Below are positions 17,693 through 26,524 of a stretch of DNA of 64,000 bases, piece after piece. Each line of letters starts with the position of its first letter. The first letter of the stretch is position 1. Made by a program: the position numbers and the translations under genes. Below the pieces are notes generated by a model that was given only the letters and a program-made list of their open reading frames with translations, was not told the DNA's origin and did no database searches. This DNA is from Paenibacillus sp. IHBB 10380 (lineage in GTDB: Bacteria; Bacillota; Bacilli; Paenibacillales; Paenibacillaceae). Location of the stretch: the NCBI RefSeq assembly GCF_000949425.1, contig NZ_CP010976.1, forward strand, positions 3,410,001 through 3,474,000. Direction: 5' to 3'.

Positions 17693-19204
17693 TTATATCT
17701 TTTTTGCAAAATCAACTAAAGCTTGCGACATACTATTAATTTCATCCATCGATGCATTTACCTGCTCAGTCAACGCGGCCTGAGTCTGTGTTAAAGTCGT
17801 CATATTACCGATATGATATAGAATCTCCTCAATAAGTTCCTGCATACCACTCAAGCTATTCTCGATATTCGTGGTCGCATCCGCGCTATGAATGGATAAT
17901 TTACGAACCTCTTCAGCAACGATGGCAAAACCACGCCCCATCTCACCAGCACGTGCCGCTTCAATGGAAGCATTCAACCCCAATAAATTTGTTTGATTGG
18001 CAATTTCTCTAATAAAAACCGAGATATTTTTTGTTTGATCCGCACTAATTTTGGCCTTATGGGCAGCATCTGTGGATTGCTCCTGTGCAATAGTCAGCTC
18101 TTGTGCTTGATCTGTTACGGAATTAATACCTCTAACCATCTCACTAATCGATTCAGAAAGTTGTTTCATTTTAGTATTCATTACTTGTACGACTTCTACT
18201 TTATTCTTCTCATGGGTAACATCTCTTAACGTTCCAGCCACTCGCAGTGGCACACCCTTATCATCACGAATAGTTTCTCCTCCTGCATGATACCAGCGAT
18301 ACTCACCGCTTTTTAGAAGAAGACGATAATCAAGATCATATGGGGTTTGTCCTGAATGGTCATTCATATGGTCAGCAAAAGCTTGGATGGTCCGTTCATG
18401 GTCTTCAGGATGTAATCTGCTACTCCAACTGCTGAATACATTCGGGAAGTCCTCCTCATTGTTATATCCAAGCGTTTGTCTGAATTGCTGTGACCACCAA
18501 AATTCATTCTCTGGATTGACCACATCCCCTGCAACAACAGTCATATCCCAAGGTGCTTCAACCAATGCTCGATTGATCAGATCGTAACGTGTTACCAGAG
18601 CCTCAAGCTCTTGGCCTTTGACCTTGGCATCATGTATATCCAATAGTGCACCTGCTACCCGTAGCGGAACGCCATTCTTATCCCTAATTGTTGTACCTGT
18701 GGCTTGGAACCAACGATACTCACCACTTTTCAGTAACAATCGGTATTCCAGGTCATAAGGAGTTTTACCCGAATGGTCATTCAAGTGAGCCGTAAAATCC
18801 TCAAGCACTCTACTTTGATCTTCGGGATGGAGCTTAGACGCCCAGCTATCAAGAATGTTAGGGAAATCCATTTCATCCCGATAGCCGATCATTTGGCGAA
18901 ATTCATCCGTCCATGTAAATTCATTGTTAGGATTCACGGGATCACCCGCTATTACATTCATATCCCACAAACCGATTTGAATAGCTTTGGTGACCAAATC
19001 AAGACGTACAGTTGTGTTTTGGGCAGATTTTCTTATAAGTTCCAATACAGCGTTCACATTCTCTGCAATTTCTTTCGCTTCTAAGGAACCTTCCGTTACA
19101 TGAAGTAATCCAGAAAAATTATTCTCTTCAACAACTTTTAATAATTTTCTACTTTCTTTCAATATGGAAGTGAGTGGATTAGCTTGAGCTTTCTTTAAAA
19201 ACAT
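17693..19204 (-). CDS. Soluble chemoreceptor with two tandem PAS domains
   Basis: This 503-aa methyl-accepting chemotaxis protein has no membrane segment. Two PAS_3-type domains (about residues 75-195 and 205-325) are strikingly alike: both carry NDHSG-TPYDL-YRLLLKSGEYRW and GVPLRVAG, which points to a duplication within the gene. The C-terminal signalling helix pair contains the kinase-contact tip IREIANQTNLLGLNASIEAA followed by GRGFAIVAEEVRKL. The signalling part is short (about 170 residues). PAS domains probably sense redox state or a small ligand in the cytoplasm. No cofactor can be read from the sequence. No chemotaxis gene is adjacent. Confidence 0.9.
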   Translation of the reverse strand: MFLKKAQANPLTSILKESRKLLKVVEENNFSGLLHVTEGSLEAKEIAENVNAVLELIRKSAQNTTVRLDLVTKAIQIGLWDMNVIAGDPVNPNNEFTWTDEFRQMIGYRDEMDFPNILDSWASKLHPEDQSRVLEDFTAHLNDHSGKTPYDLEYRLLLKSGEYRWFQATGTTIRDKNGVPLRVAGALLDIHDAKVKGQELEALVTRYDLINRALVEAPWDMTVVAGDVVNPENEFWWSQQFRQTLGYNNEEDFPNVFSSWSSRLHPEDHERTIQAFADHMNDHSGQTPYDLDYRLLLKSGEYRWYHAGGETIRDDKGVPLRVAGTLRDVTHEKNKVEVVQVMNTKMKQLSESISEMVRGINSVTDQAQELTIAQEQSTDAAHKAKISADQTKNISVFIREIANQTNLLGLNASIEAARAGEMGRGFAIVAEEVRKLSIHSADATTNIENSLSGMQELIEEILYHIGNMTTLTQTQAALTEQVNASMDEINSMSQALVDFAKKI

Positions 19205-19488
19205 AAATCATTCTCCCTCTGAATAAAGCTTCCAAAATTCTCATGTACAAGCCTTACGAACCACGCTTCCGTTCTAACCCTTCAAAAGTGTGTAATATCC
19301 GTCGCAATGCAAGCACATAGCTGTTAAATTTATCATATATCATCTTAGAACGATGTCAATATTCAACATAAATCATTAATTTTCGACAATCAACTACCAT
19401 TAGAATATAGATTACTATATACAGCAGATATATATTGTGTAGCAAATCAATAAAAAATAAGTGTACAATATAGAAGGAGGTGATAGAA

Positions 19489-19719
19489 ATGGACAATGAA
19501 ATACTTCGTTATACCTTTGCCTATATCGTTATATCTACAGGAAATGAAGAACAAATTAGCGTATTTGCTGATAATAAGGAGACAGCTCAAGAGCTTGCTC
19601 TAGAAACTGCATTTGATTATGAATTTACTTCTAAAGAAAATATTCAAATGGGCAAACTTCTAAGTATTAGTAAAGCAGTAGGTGATAACTACGTTGAATG
19701 CGCTGGTTGCGCATCCTAA
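19489..19719 (+). CDS. Small protein of unknown function, cysteine pair at C-terminus
   Basis: This 76-aa acidic protein has no membrane segment (starts MDNEILRYTFAYIVIST, ends YVECAGCAS). The N-terminal half reads as strand, strand, helix (NKETAQELALETAFDYEF). The C-terminal CAGC could bind metal or form a disulfide, but nothing else shows this. A GTG three codons earlier lies inside the ribosome site aaggaggtg, so ATG at 19489 is the start. A perfect terminator follows, so it is a single-gene unit. I do not recognise a family. Confidence 0.75.
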   Translation: MDNEILRYTFAYIVISTGNEEQISVFADNKETAQELALETAFDYEFTSKENIQMGKLLSISKAVGDNYVECAGCAS

Positions 19720-19730
19720 TATATGATCTT

Positions 19731-19775
19731 AAATAATAAGACAAGATACTCAATGAGTATCTTGTCTTATTATTT
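19731..19775 (+). terminator. Terminator after the 76-aa protein gene
   Basis: A 21-bp stem with no mismatch and a 3-base loop (left arm ends AAGACAAGATACTC) lies just after the stop codon. Confidence 0.9.
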
Positions 19776-19921
19776 AATGCCCGATGTCTAATGTAATGAC
19801 CACAAACCCATATTCTTCATGAACACCTAGGCTCAACGAACAAGAAACACTAATGGTGGAGGAGCACTGCTTCTCTGAAGCATGTAGTAAAAGCCACGAA
19901 ATTAATCGCGTGGCTTTCTCC

Positions 19922-20491
19922 TCAGAACACCTTCTGCTGCTGCCGATCGTCCTTAATCATCTCTACCGCTTCTCTAAACCGAATCGCATGGATAATCTCA
20001 CGCTCTCGTAGAAACTTCAAACTATCCTGCAAATCTACATCATCGGTCATGTCGATCAGCCACTGATATGTAGCACGAGCCTTCTCTTCGGCGGCTATAT
20101 CTTCATAAAGATCGGCCAGCGGATCACCTTTGGCTTGAATGTAGGCAGCCGTGAAGGGAACCCCGCTTGCATTCTCATAGAATAGTGCACTGTCATGAGC
20201 GGCATAATGGGCGCCAAGTCCTGCCGCTTTTAACTCTTCCACTGTCGCATCTTTAGTTAGCTTGTAGATCATCGTGGCTATCATCTCGAGATGGGCGAAT
20301 TCCTCCGTACCAATATCCGTCAAAAGTCCGATAACCTTATCTGGGATAGTGTACCGTTGATTCAAATAACGTAGTGCAGCAGCCAGTTCTCCATCAGCTC
20401 CGCCGTACTGTTCTGACAAATATTTTGCCATCTGAGGATCACATTTACTAACTCGAACTGGATATTGTAACTTCTTCTCATAAACCCACAT
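19922..20491 (-). CDS. cotJC: Spore coat protein CotJC, manganese catalase family
   Basis: This 189-aa protein with a ferritin-like four-helix fold has the dimanganese ligands in view: EFAHLEMIATMIY in the middle and AAEEKARATYQWL followed by REREIIHAIRFREA near the end. It fits CotJC, a spore component related to manganese catalase and made in the mother cell. It is the last gene of cotJABC. ATG at 20491 is used; a TTG two codons earlier is possible since the ggaggtg site is 11 bases from the ATG. Confidence 0.95.
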   Translation of the reverse strand: MWVYEKKLQYPVRVSKCDPQMAKYLSEQYGGADGELAAALRYLNQRYTIPDKVIGLLTDIGTEEFAHLEMIATMIYKLTKDATVEELKAAGLGAHYAAHDSALFYENASGVPFTAAYIQAKGDPLADLYEDIAAEEKARATYQWLIDMTDDVDLQDSLKFLREREIIHAIRFREAVEMIKDDRQQQKVF

Positions 20492-20516
20492 GAGCAAACG
20501 TCACCTCCGTTAATTT

Positions 20517-20783
20517 CTAAACTTGCCAAGGCCAAGGACTTTGTGACCATTCCCATGGATATTTAGAAAAAGCACGACCGAAATTCTGAAGAGGACCATA
20601 TACTTCTTGAAATTGCTTTGCTAATTTTTTACGTTCTTGGACAAGTTGATTAAATTGCTCAATACTTTTAAGATCATTGGGATGCGTATCCAAGAATAAA
20701 TTGAGTTCAACAAGTGCGAAATCTACCACTTGGAGTTGCTCCAACCACTCATAATACTGCTTATCACAAAATGTGGGTTCCAT
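20517..20783 (-). CDS. cotJB: Spore coat protein CotJB
   Basis: This 88-aa helical protein (YEWLEQLQVVDFALVELNLF, LDTHPNDLKSIEQFNQ) ends in a tryptophan-rich tail (YPWEWSQSPWPW) that is typical of CotJB. It overlaps cotJA by 20 bases and is followed after 25 bases by cotJC. CotJ proteins are incorporated in the inner spore coat in Bacillus subtilis, where sigma-E drives the operon. The start has a gggggag site. Confidence 0.93.
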   Translation of the reverse strand: MEPTFCDKQYYEWLEQLQVVDFALVELNLFLDTHPNDLKSIEQFNQLVQERKKLAKQFQEVYGPLQNFGRAFSKYPWEWSQSPWPWQV

Positions 20784-21063
20784 CGACTTCTCCCCCTCTT
20801 TGTGTGCGTCTAGAAGTATATGGACTGTAGTAGGCAGGCCACAATGTTCCTAACCTTAACGCTTCCGGCAGACTGTATTGCGGTAAATCAGATGGCTGAA
20901 AAACAACGTACTGGTTGGGTGGAACTACATAACTCTTAAATGGCAATGGTGGGCATGGATCAAACGGACTGACAAAGGGTTTATACCTACGTTCCTGAGG
21001 GTTCAAGCAGACGTCCTCCTTTGGGTTGCTAACTCCATCGTTTATACTCTTCATTATTAACAT
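20764..21063 (-). CDS. cotJA: Spore coat associated protein CotJA
   Basis: This 99-aa proline-rich protein (RRYKPFVSPFDPCPPLPFKSY, PPNQYVVFQP) has the CotJA ending SLPEALRLGTLWPAYYSPY. CotJA is needed for CotJC to enter the spore in Bacillus. The start is unsure: ATG at 21063 or 21054 are both possible, with no clear ribosome site before either. It is the first gene of the operon. Confidence 0.9.
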   Translation of the reverse strand: MLIMKSINDGVSNPKEDVCLNPQERRYKPFVSPFDPCPPLPFKSYVVPPNQYVVFQPSDLPQYSLPEALRLGTLWPAYYSPYTSRRTQRGGEVDGTHIL

Positions 21064-21112
21064 ATGACGTTAGCCCAGAAAATGAACTATTAAATCAGAT
21101 TCAACAAAAAAA

Positions 21113-21153
21113 AACCCTTCTGCTCGAGGATTATTCCTCTTTACAGAAGGGTT
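21113..21153 (-). terminator. Terminator of the CNNM/CorC-type gene
   Basis: AACCCTTCTG pairs with CAGAAGGGTT around a 21-base loop that holds a smaller GAGGA/TCCTC pair. On the minus strand it is followed by an uninterrupted run of T. Confidence 0.88.
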
Positions 21154-21178
21154 AACAATTGTGATATTTAAATCTACT

Positions 21179-22525
21179 CTAATCCACTATAGGTTCTTCT
21201 TCGATGGTATCATCCATCTTGGGAGCTCGTTGTATAGTCACGCGTGTCACCCGAAGACGAGTAGATTCCCCAACCATGAATATCATATTTCCTACCCGTA
21301 CTTTCATCCCCTTAGAAGGATTCCCTTCCAGCTCTTTGAACAGCCACCCTCCGATGGAGTTCACCTCATGATCCTCAATGATAACACCTGTCAGATCATT
21401 AACATCTTCAATCATCATTCGTCCATCGACGGAAATCTGATCACCATTAATCTCCACGTCAGGTCGTTCGTCTTCGAATTCATCATAGAGTTCTCCAACG
21501 ATCTCCTCTAATATTTCCTCAGCCGTTAGCATCCCTGCTGTACCTCCATATTCATCCACCACAAGTGTCAGCTGCGAGTGCTTCTTCTGCATTAAGCGAA
21601 GCACATGACTGATCTCCATCGATTCTGGCACATTTAGTATCGGTCGAACCATGGATAAGATATTAGCTTGATGCTCTTCATCTGCCAACAATAGATCTGT
21701 GATATGTATGAAACCCACAATGTGATCCTTATCTTCAACAGCAACAGGATATCTTGAGTGTCTTGTTTCTGTAATGATTTTCAAATTATCTTCAAAGCTA
21801 ATGTTAGCATATAAGCAGATCATATCTGTCCGTGGAAGCATAACCTCTCTCGCTAACAAATCTGAAAATTCAAAGATATTGTCCATTAGCTTCATTTCAT
21901 CCTTATCAATCACACCACTTCGAGCACTCTGATTCATCAAAATACGAATCTCTTCCTCGGAATGCGCTGCTTCGAGCTCACTAGCAGGATGAATGCCTAC
22001 AAGACGTAAAAGGGCATTAGCTGAGGCATTCAACACCCATATAAATGGGAATAATACCTTATAGAAGAACATCAGAGGGGCAGACAGCAACAGAGCTGTC
22101 TGTTCTGTTCTCTGAATTGCAATCGACTTAGGCGCTAATTCTCCAAGAACGATATGTAAAAATGTAATGATACCAAAACCAATGGTTACAGATACAGTTG
22201 TAATTAACGTTGTATCTACAACACCCAGCTTATACATGATGGGTTCGACCAAAAGCTCGGAGATTGCGGGTTCTCCAATCCATCCAAGACCCAATGAGCT
22301 GAGTGTGATTCCGAATTGAGTCGCAGATAAGTATGCGTCCAGCTTATTATTTACTTTAAGCGCATAATCTGCTAAACGATTTCCTTCACTAACGAGCTGT
22401 GTCAGTCGAGTTTGGCGCATTTTCACAAGTGAAAACTCGGCTGCAACGAATATCCCATTTAGAGATACAAGCAGCAGTACTAGAAATAAATTTAATGCTA
22501 GTTGTCCGAATGCAAACTCATGCAA
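21179..22525 (-). CDS. CNNM/CorC-family membrane protein (hemolysin-like)
   Basis: This 448-aa protein has the family layout. An N-terminal DUF21 membrane domain with four helices (about residues 5-180, including GIFVAAEFSLVKMRQTRL) comes first. A CBS pair (about 210-330, with LPRTDMICL and HVLRLMQKKHSQLTLVVDEYGG) and a C-terminal CorC/HlyC domain (about 340-430) follow. Relatives affect magnesium or sodium movement; the hemolysin name is historical. The frame opens 26 codons earlier within the upstream gene. TTG at 22525 has gagg eight bases upstream and avoids that overlap, so it is preferred. Confidence 0.88.
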   Translation of the reverse strand: MHEFAFGQLALNLFLVLLLVSLNGIFVAAEFSLVKMRQTRLTQLVSEGNRLADYALKVNNKLDAYLSATQFGITLSSLGLGWIGEPAISELLVEPIMYKLGVVDTTLITTVSVTIGFGIITFLHIVLGELAPKSIAIQRTEQTALLLSAPLMFFYKVLFPFIWVLNASANALLRLVGIHPASELEAAHSEEEIRILMNQSARSGVIDKDEMKLMDNIFEFSDLLAREVMLPRTDMICLYANISFEDNLKIITETRHSRYPVAVEDKDHIVGFIHITDLLLADEEHQANILSMVRPILNVPESMEISHVLRLMQKKHSQLTLVVDEYGGTAGMLTAEEILEEIVGELYDEFEDERPDVEINGDQISVDGRMMIEDVNDLTGVIIEDHEVNSIGGWLFKELEGNPSKGMKVRVGNMIFMVGESTRLRVTRVTIQRAPKMDDTIEEEPIVD

Positions 22526-22541
22526 TACAAACGCCTCATTT

Positions 22542-23675
22542 CTATAATCTGTTAGCCTTTCGTGTCTTGAAGTCAATATCTTTGTAATACATGTCTGCCA
22601 CAATTAAGTTCGGACCACAACAGGAGACAGCATCGCAATGACAGTTGACCTTCTGATTCAATGGATGGCCATATGTCCATTGATCAAAAATATCATCAAG
22701 CCTCTGATTACTAATATTACCAAATGAAGGGATATCTGCAAAATCAGTTACGTAAACATCTCCCGAGAAAAGGTTCACGTTCACACGGTTTCGACCATCG
22801 GGATCATTACGTACCGTAATATTCTCTTGTTCGAATAGACGACGTAATAACATCCGATCTTCCTCAAGACCACTACAAGCATAGAATGGCAATGTCCCAA
22901 ACAACATCCAAATATCCTTATTCCGTGCATCCAGTAATTTATGGATAGCTGTTCTAACCTCATTCAAAGACAGGACTGGAAGTTTCGATGCAAAATTGGA
23001 GGAATACATAGGATGAACTTCATGCCTTACACACCCCATGTCTACGATCAACTGATGTATTTGATCTAGCTTCGTATGTGTACGGTAGTTAATCATGGAC
23101 TCAGCAGAAATAAACATTCCTGCTTCACTAAGCTTATGAGCATTATCGATCATCGTGTCGTACAAGCGGTATGCTGCTTGCTTACTTACAGGATGTCCAC
23201 TATTTGCAAACCCTACTTCATGGAAATCATCCCCATTTAAATAATTGAATGAAATGTGCATAACATCAAGATAAGGAAGCAGCTTCTCATAACGGTCCAT
23301 TCCCAATGTGAGGTTAGAATTAATCTGTGTTTTGATTCCACGATCTTTAGCATATTTAAGTAGAGGTACGATGACCTCATCAAGAGTTTTTTTACTAAAA
23401 AGGGGTTCTCCGCCTGTCATACTTATCGTCTCTAGATGCTCAACCTCATCTAATCGTTTCAACATCGCATCTAATGGAATGTATGGCGCTTCCTTCATCA
23501 CTAACATATCGCCAACGGCACAGTGCTCACAGCGCATGTTACATAGGTGAGTAACGGTCATCTCTACACTGGTTAATACGTGCTTACCATAGGTGCGAAG
23601 AGAAGTAATGGGATCCCAAGGATCATAGTTGGGTGACATTTTCTGAACATTAACCTTTTTATTATCTGAAATCAT
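22542..23675 (-). CDS. yfkAB: Radical SAM/CxCxxxxC protein YfkAB
   Basis: This 377-aa protein has the radical SAM cluster motif CNMRCEHC (about residues 50-57) followed by SMTGGEPLFS. A C-terminal cysteine motif CHCDAVSCCGPN (about 350) gives the CxCxxxxC signature after which the family is named. It therefore probably carries an extra iron-sulfur cluster. The reaction is unknown. The reading frame opens 11 codons earlier. ATG at 23675 has aaggtgg six bases upstream. It lies 16 bases before the next gene and may be co-transcribed with it. Confidence 0.9.
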   Translation of the reverse strand: MISDNKKVNVQKMSPNYDPWDPITSLRTYGKHVLTSVEMTVTHLCNMRCEHCAVGDMLVMKEAPYIPLDAMLKRLDEVEHLETISMTGGEPLFSKKTLDEVIVPLLKYAKDRGIKTQINSNLTLGMDRYEKLLPYLDVMHISFNYLNGDDFHEVGFANSGHPVSKQAAYRLYDTMIDNAHKLSEAGMFISAESMINYRTHTKLDQIHQLIVDMGCVRHEVHPMYSSNFASKLPVLSLNEVRTAIHKLLDARNKDIWMLFGTLPFYACSGLEEDRMLLRRLFEQENITVRNDPDGRNRVNVNLFSGDVYVTDFADIPSFGNISNQRLDDIFDQWTYGHPLNQKVNCHCDAVSCCGPNLIVADMYYKDIDFKTRKANRL

Positions 23676-23756
23676 ATTTTTCCACCTTATTTCTTTTATT
23701 AGCCACAAAACTTACAACTGGGAACTTTACTATGGATTACGATCTGCATCCCTTTT

Positions 23757-24420
23757 TCATCGGCGCCTCTTAAACATCCATGCTGGACTCCACCAATTGG
23801 CTCTACCAAGTAATTTCTTTAGAGCCGGAACGAGTAGAATTCTAATAATAGATACATCTAATATCACTGCTACTGTCATACCAAGCCCCATTGCCTTCAT
23901 GATCTCATTATCCGTAAAGATGAAAGCACCATAACCGTTCTGAAATACAATAACGACAATCCCCATACTTGCTCCCAAACTTAGCAAATTCATAATAACC
24001 GCTTTTAGCGGAAGAATAATAGAACGAAAGGCAAATAGAAGGACACCATAGGTCATTATAATTATGAAAAAAAGAACCCAGGGTATCCCTTTTTCAATTC
24101 GTTCCATGATATCTAGACAATTCCTCACTAATTCTTTTGCTAGATAACGAGGTCGTTAAGTTCTCCCCCGTCGTACTCTCCATCACGATATCTAGTGTCG
24201 CAGCAGACATCCCCAAGCTCTCCTCAAGCTTCTGAATCCCAATCTGCGAAGAACTTCCCACAGGTGTAAATCCATTGTCTTTCAATAAAGCAGGTGTATG
24301 AATTGCAAAAGGAATCAGAATAGACAGCAAAAAAAACCATGTAGCTACGACGGCCCAACGATAGCGAAATATGATTCTTCCCCACCGTTGAAATGGCTTC
24401 TCCACCTGTCGACGCTTCAT
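23757..24420 (-). pseudogene. Decayed MMPL-family (RND) transporter gene
   Basis: Two fragments in different frames make up the remains of an MMPL transporter, which would normally be around 700 residues. The 5' part (24094-24420) has a good gggagg site and starts MKRRQVEKPFQRWGRIIFRYRW, then a membrane helix and periplasmic loop, and stops at a frame change. The 3' part (23757-24128) has the last helices, ending KAMGLGMTVAVILDVSIIRI and LLVPALKKLLGRANWWSP. Within it FTDNE runs straight into IMKAMGLGM, so the stretch normally lying between is missing. At least two deletions and a frameshift have occurred. Confidence 0.88.
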
Positions 24421-24458
24421 GAGTTTCTTTAACCTCCCTAGTCATTCCAATGAAGTGA

Positions 24459-25547
24459 TCAAGATTCTATGTCCCCAACGTGGGTAACAACAACCGACAG
24501 AACCTGAGTCAAATCCAAGTCATAAGGAGCCTCGTATAATTCCCCAGATGAATTAGTCATTACACGAACTACGGGCCGTTGGGGCATATTACTATCAATT
24601 TTAGACACAACCCCAGTTTCACCTGTACTCAATTTCACCGACATTCCCGGAGGATAGATAGCTACCTTATCACGAAACAACTCTAATTTCTTCTGATCAT
24701 AGAGTGTCCCTGAACCTGCATACATAACCTCCATCGCTTGATGAGGTAACATGGCCTGTCTATATACCCTATGGGATGTCATAGCATCATAAGAATCCGT
24801 TAAGCCAATCCACTGTGCATATTCATGAATTTCTGAACCTTTGAGTCCATGGGGATACCCTGTTCCATTGAGACGTTCATGATGCTGTAGTGCGCAATGT
24901 GCTGATAACAAAGGAATATTCGGCTCATCTTTCAATATTTTAAAACCAATTTCAGTATGAGCCTTCATCTGTTGATATTCCTCTTCACTCAGTTTGCTTG
25001 GTTTATCCAGCAACTTCTTCGATGTCTGTGTCTTGCCGATATCGTGGAGCAGAGCGCCCATACCTAATACAGATAACTGATCTCGACTATAACCATTTAC
25101 AATTCCTAGAATTAAGGTATACACACATACATTTAGTGAATGCTTATATAAATAATGATCTGTCATATTCATATCCGTCAACATAATCATAGAAACATCT
25201 TGAGATCCCAGATCATCTAGGATGGAATCCATCATTCCTGAGAAACTTTTACCTAAATGATAACCCCCTTTGGAAATCGTAGAGGTCTTCGAGAGACTCT
25301 GAAATTGGGTGCGAATCGTTTGGAGAGCTTTTCTTCTAGTCTCTTCATGAATCACTTCTGGAATCTCAATGTCTTCCGTTAAAGCATCTTGGATGTAGAT
25401 ATATCCAATACCAAGTTCATTTAAGCGACGTATAATAGATGTGTTTAATTCTACTCCCTCTGCTAACAAAATTAAACCTTCATCACTATATATTTTCTTT
25501 CCAATCTTCATCCCCTGCTGCAACATGTGAATAGGTAATAACCGCAA
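24459..25547 (-). CDS. HD-GYP domain protein (probable cyclic-di-GMP phosphodiesterase) 1
   Basis: The first ~75 residues of this 362-aa protein are a small N-terminal domain (RLLPIHMLQQGMKIGKKIY), also found in the second HD-GYP protein of the window. The HD-GYP core follows, with HSLNVCVYT, LLHDIGKTQTS (near 165), HTEIGFKIL and the signature HHERLNGTGYPHGL (near 225). A C-terminal ~60-residue beta domain completes it. Metal-binding residues look complete. Such enzymes cleave cyclic di-GMP to GMP. The start is TTG with aggagtg upstream. Confidence 0.9.
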   Translation of the reverse strand: MRLLPIHMLQQGMKIGKKIYSDEGLILLAEGVELNTSIIRRLNELGIGYIYIQDALTEDIEIPEVIHEETRRKALQTIRTQFQSLSKTSTISKGGYHLGKSFSGMMDSILDDLGSQDVSMIMLTDMNMTDHYLYKHSLNVCVYTLILGIVNGYSRDQLSVLGMGALLHDIGKTQTSKKLLDKPSKLSEEEYQQMKAHTEIGFKILKDEPNIPLLSAHCALQHHERLNGTGYPHGLKGSEIHEYAQWIGLTDSYDAMTSHRVYRQAMLPHQAMEVMYAGSGTLYDQKKLELFRDKVAIYPPGMSVKLSTGETGVVSKIDSNMPQRPVVRVMTNSSGELYEAPYDLDLTQVLSVVVTHVGDIES

Positions 25548-25656
25548 AAAACATCACTCCTAGATTATGAAACTGGTAACCAATAGTTTCTCGGTCAACC
25601 TCATGTCGCCATTCATTAACCACCCGTTACCATTTCTAGTGCCAGAGATTGATAAA

Positions 25657-26481
25657 TTAGTTCAATATAAAAATCCAAAATACGGCTGCAAGCACAAATC
25701 TATATATTGCAAAGTGAGTGAGTCTAATCTTTTGAATAAGTTTCATGAAAGCCAATACTACAACGTAAGCAACGACAAATGAAATGAGAAATCCAATTGC
25801 AAAATAACCGATAGTCGTGCTATTGAAATATTTATAAGCATCAAGTAATTCATAACCAGAAGCAGCGCACATAATAGGAATAGCAATTAAAAAGGAAAAG
25901 TCCGCCGATGCTTTGTAACTAACCCCACTAATCATACCTCCTGAAATGGTAGATCCTGAACGTGAGAACCCTGGCCACAGCACCGAAATAATTTGAAACA
26001 TCCCAATAGACAAAGCTTGTTTATAAGTCATCTCATCCATATCTTCAGCTGTTACAGTCACCTTTGATTTATTATACCATTCTGCAAAAATCATGAATAT
26101 ACCACCTGCAACAAGCGCCCACACGACTGTATTCGCATTAAATAAGCTTTTAATAAAATCTCGTGCAAAAAAGGCGACAATAAGTGCGGGTGCAATCCCT
26201 AAAATAACATGAATCAAATTCAGCTTAGAACCTGATCTTGCAGCGTTCACAGATGTTTTACGATTCAAACCTAGGAGGTTCAGAATCCGGCGCCAATACA
26301 CCATGGCAATGGCCAGTATTGCTCCTAATTGAATGACAATCTCAAATGTTTTCATAATCTCTGATTGATCGTCGTGCCCTAATAATTTGGATGTTAGAAT
26401 CATATGGCCTGTTGAAGAAACAGGAATAAACTCCGTTATTCCCTCAACAATACCCAGAATAATTGCTGTAATTGTATCCAT
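25657..26481 (-). CDS. uppP: Undecaprenyl-diphosphatase UppP (BacA)
   Basis: The 274-aa integral membrane phosphatase recycles undecaprenyl diphosphate for peptidoglycan synthesis and confers bacitracin tolerance when raised. The active-site motifs are intact: EGITEFIPVSSTGHMIL near residue 13 and PGFSRSGSTISGG near 170. About eight membrane helices are predicted. The start has an aggagga site. It lies 43 bases downstream of the nucleotidase gene, with which it may be co-transcribed. Confidence 0.97.
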   Translation of the reverse strand: MDTITAIILGIVEGITEFIPVSSTGHMILTSKLLGHDDQSEIMKTFEIVIQLGAILAIAMVYWRRILNLLGLNRKTSVNAARSGSKLNLIHVILGIAPALIVAFFARDFIKSLFNANTVVWALVAGGIFMIFAEWYNKSKVTVTAEDMDEMTYKQALSIGMFQIISVLWPGFSRSGSTISGGMISGVSYKASADFSFLIAIPIMCAASGYELLDAYKYFNSTTIGYFAIGFLISFVVAYVVVLAFMKLIQKIRLTHFAIYRFVLAAVFWIFILN

Positions 26482-26524
26482 AAATCCTCCTCTAATATAA
26501 AACTTTCAAAAATCGAACCATTAT

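Noticed and set aside
25567..25640. Possible degenerate family A repeat (GGTAACCAATAGTTTCTCGG)
   Set aside because: Only about 15 bases resemble the family and neither stem can be formed.
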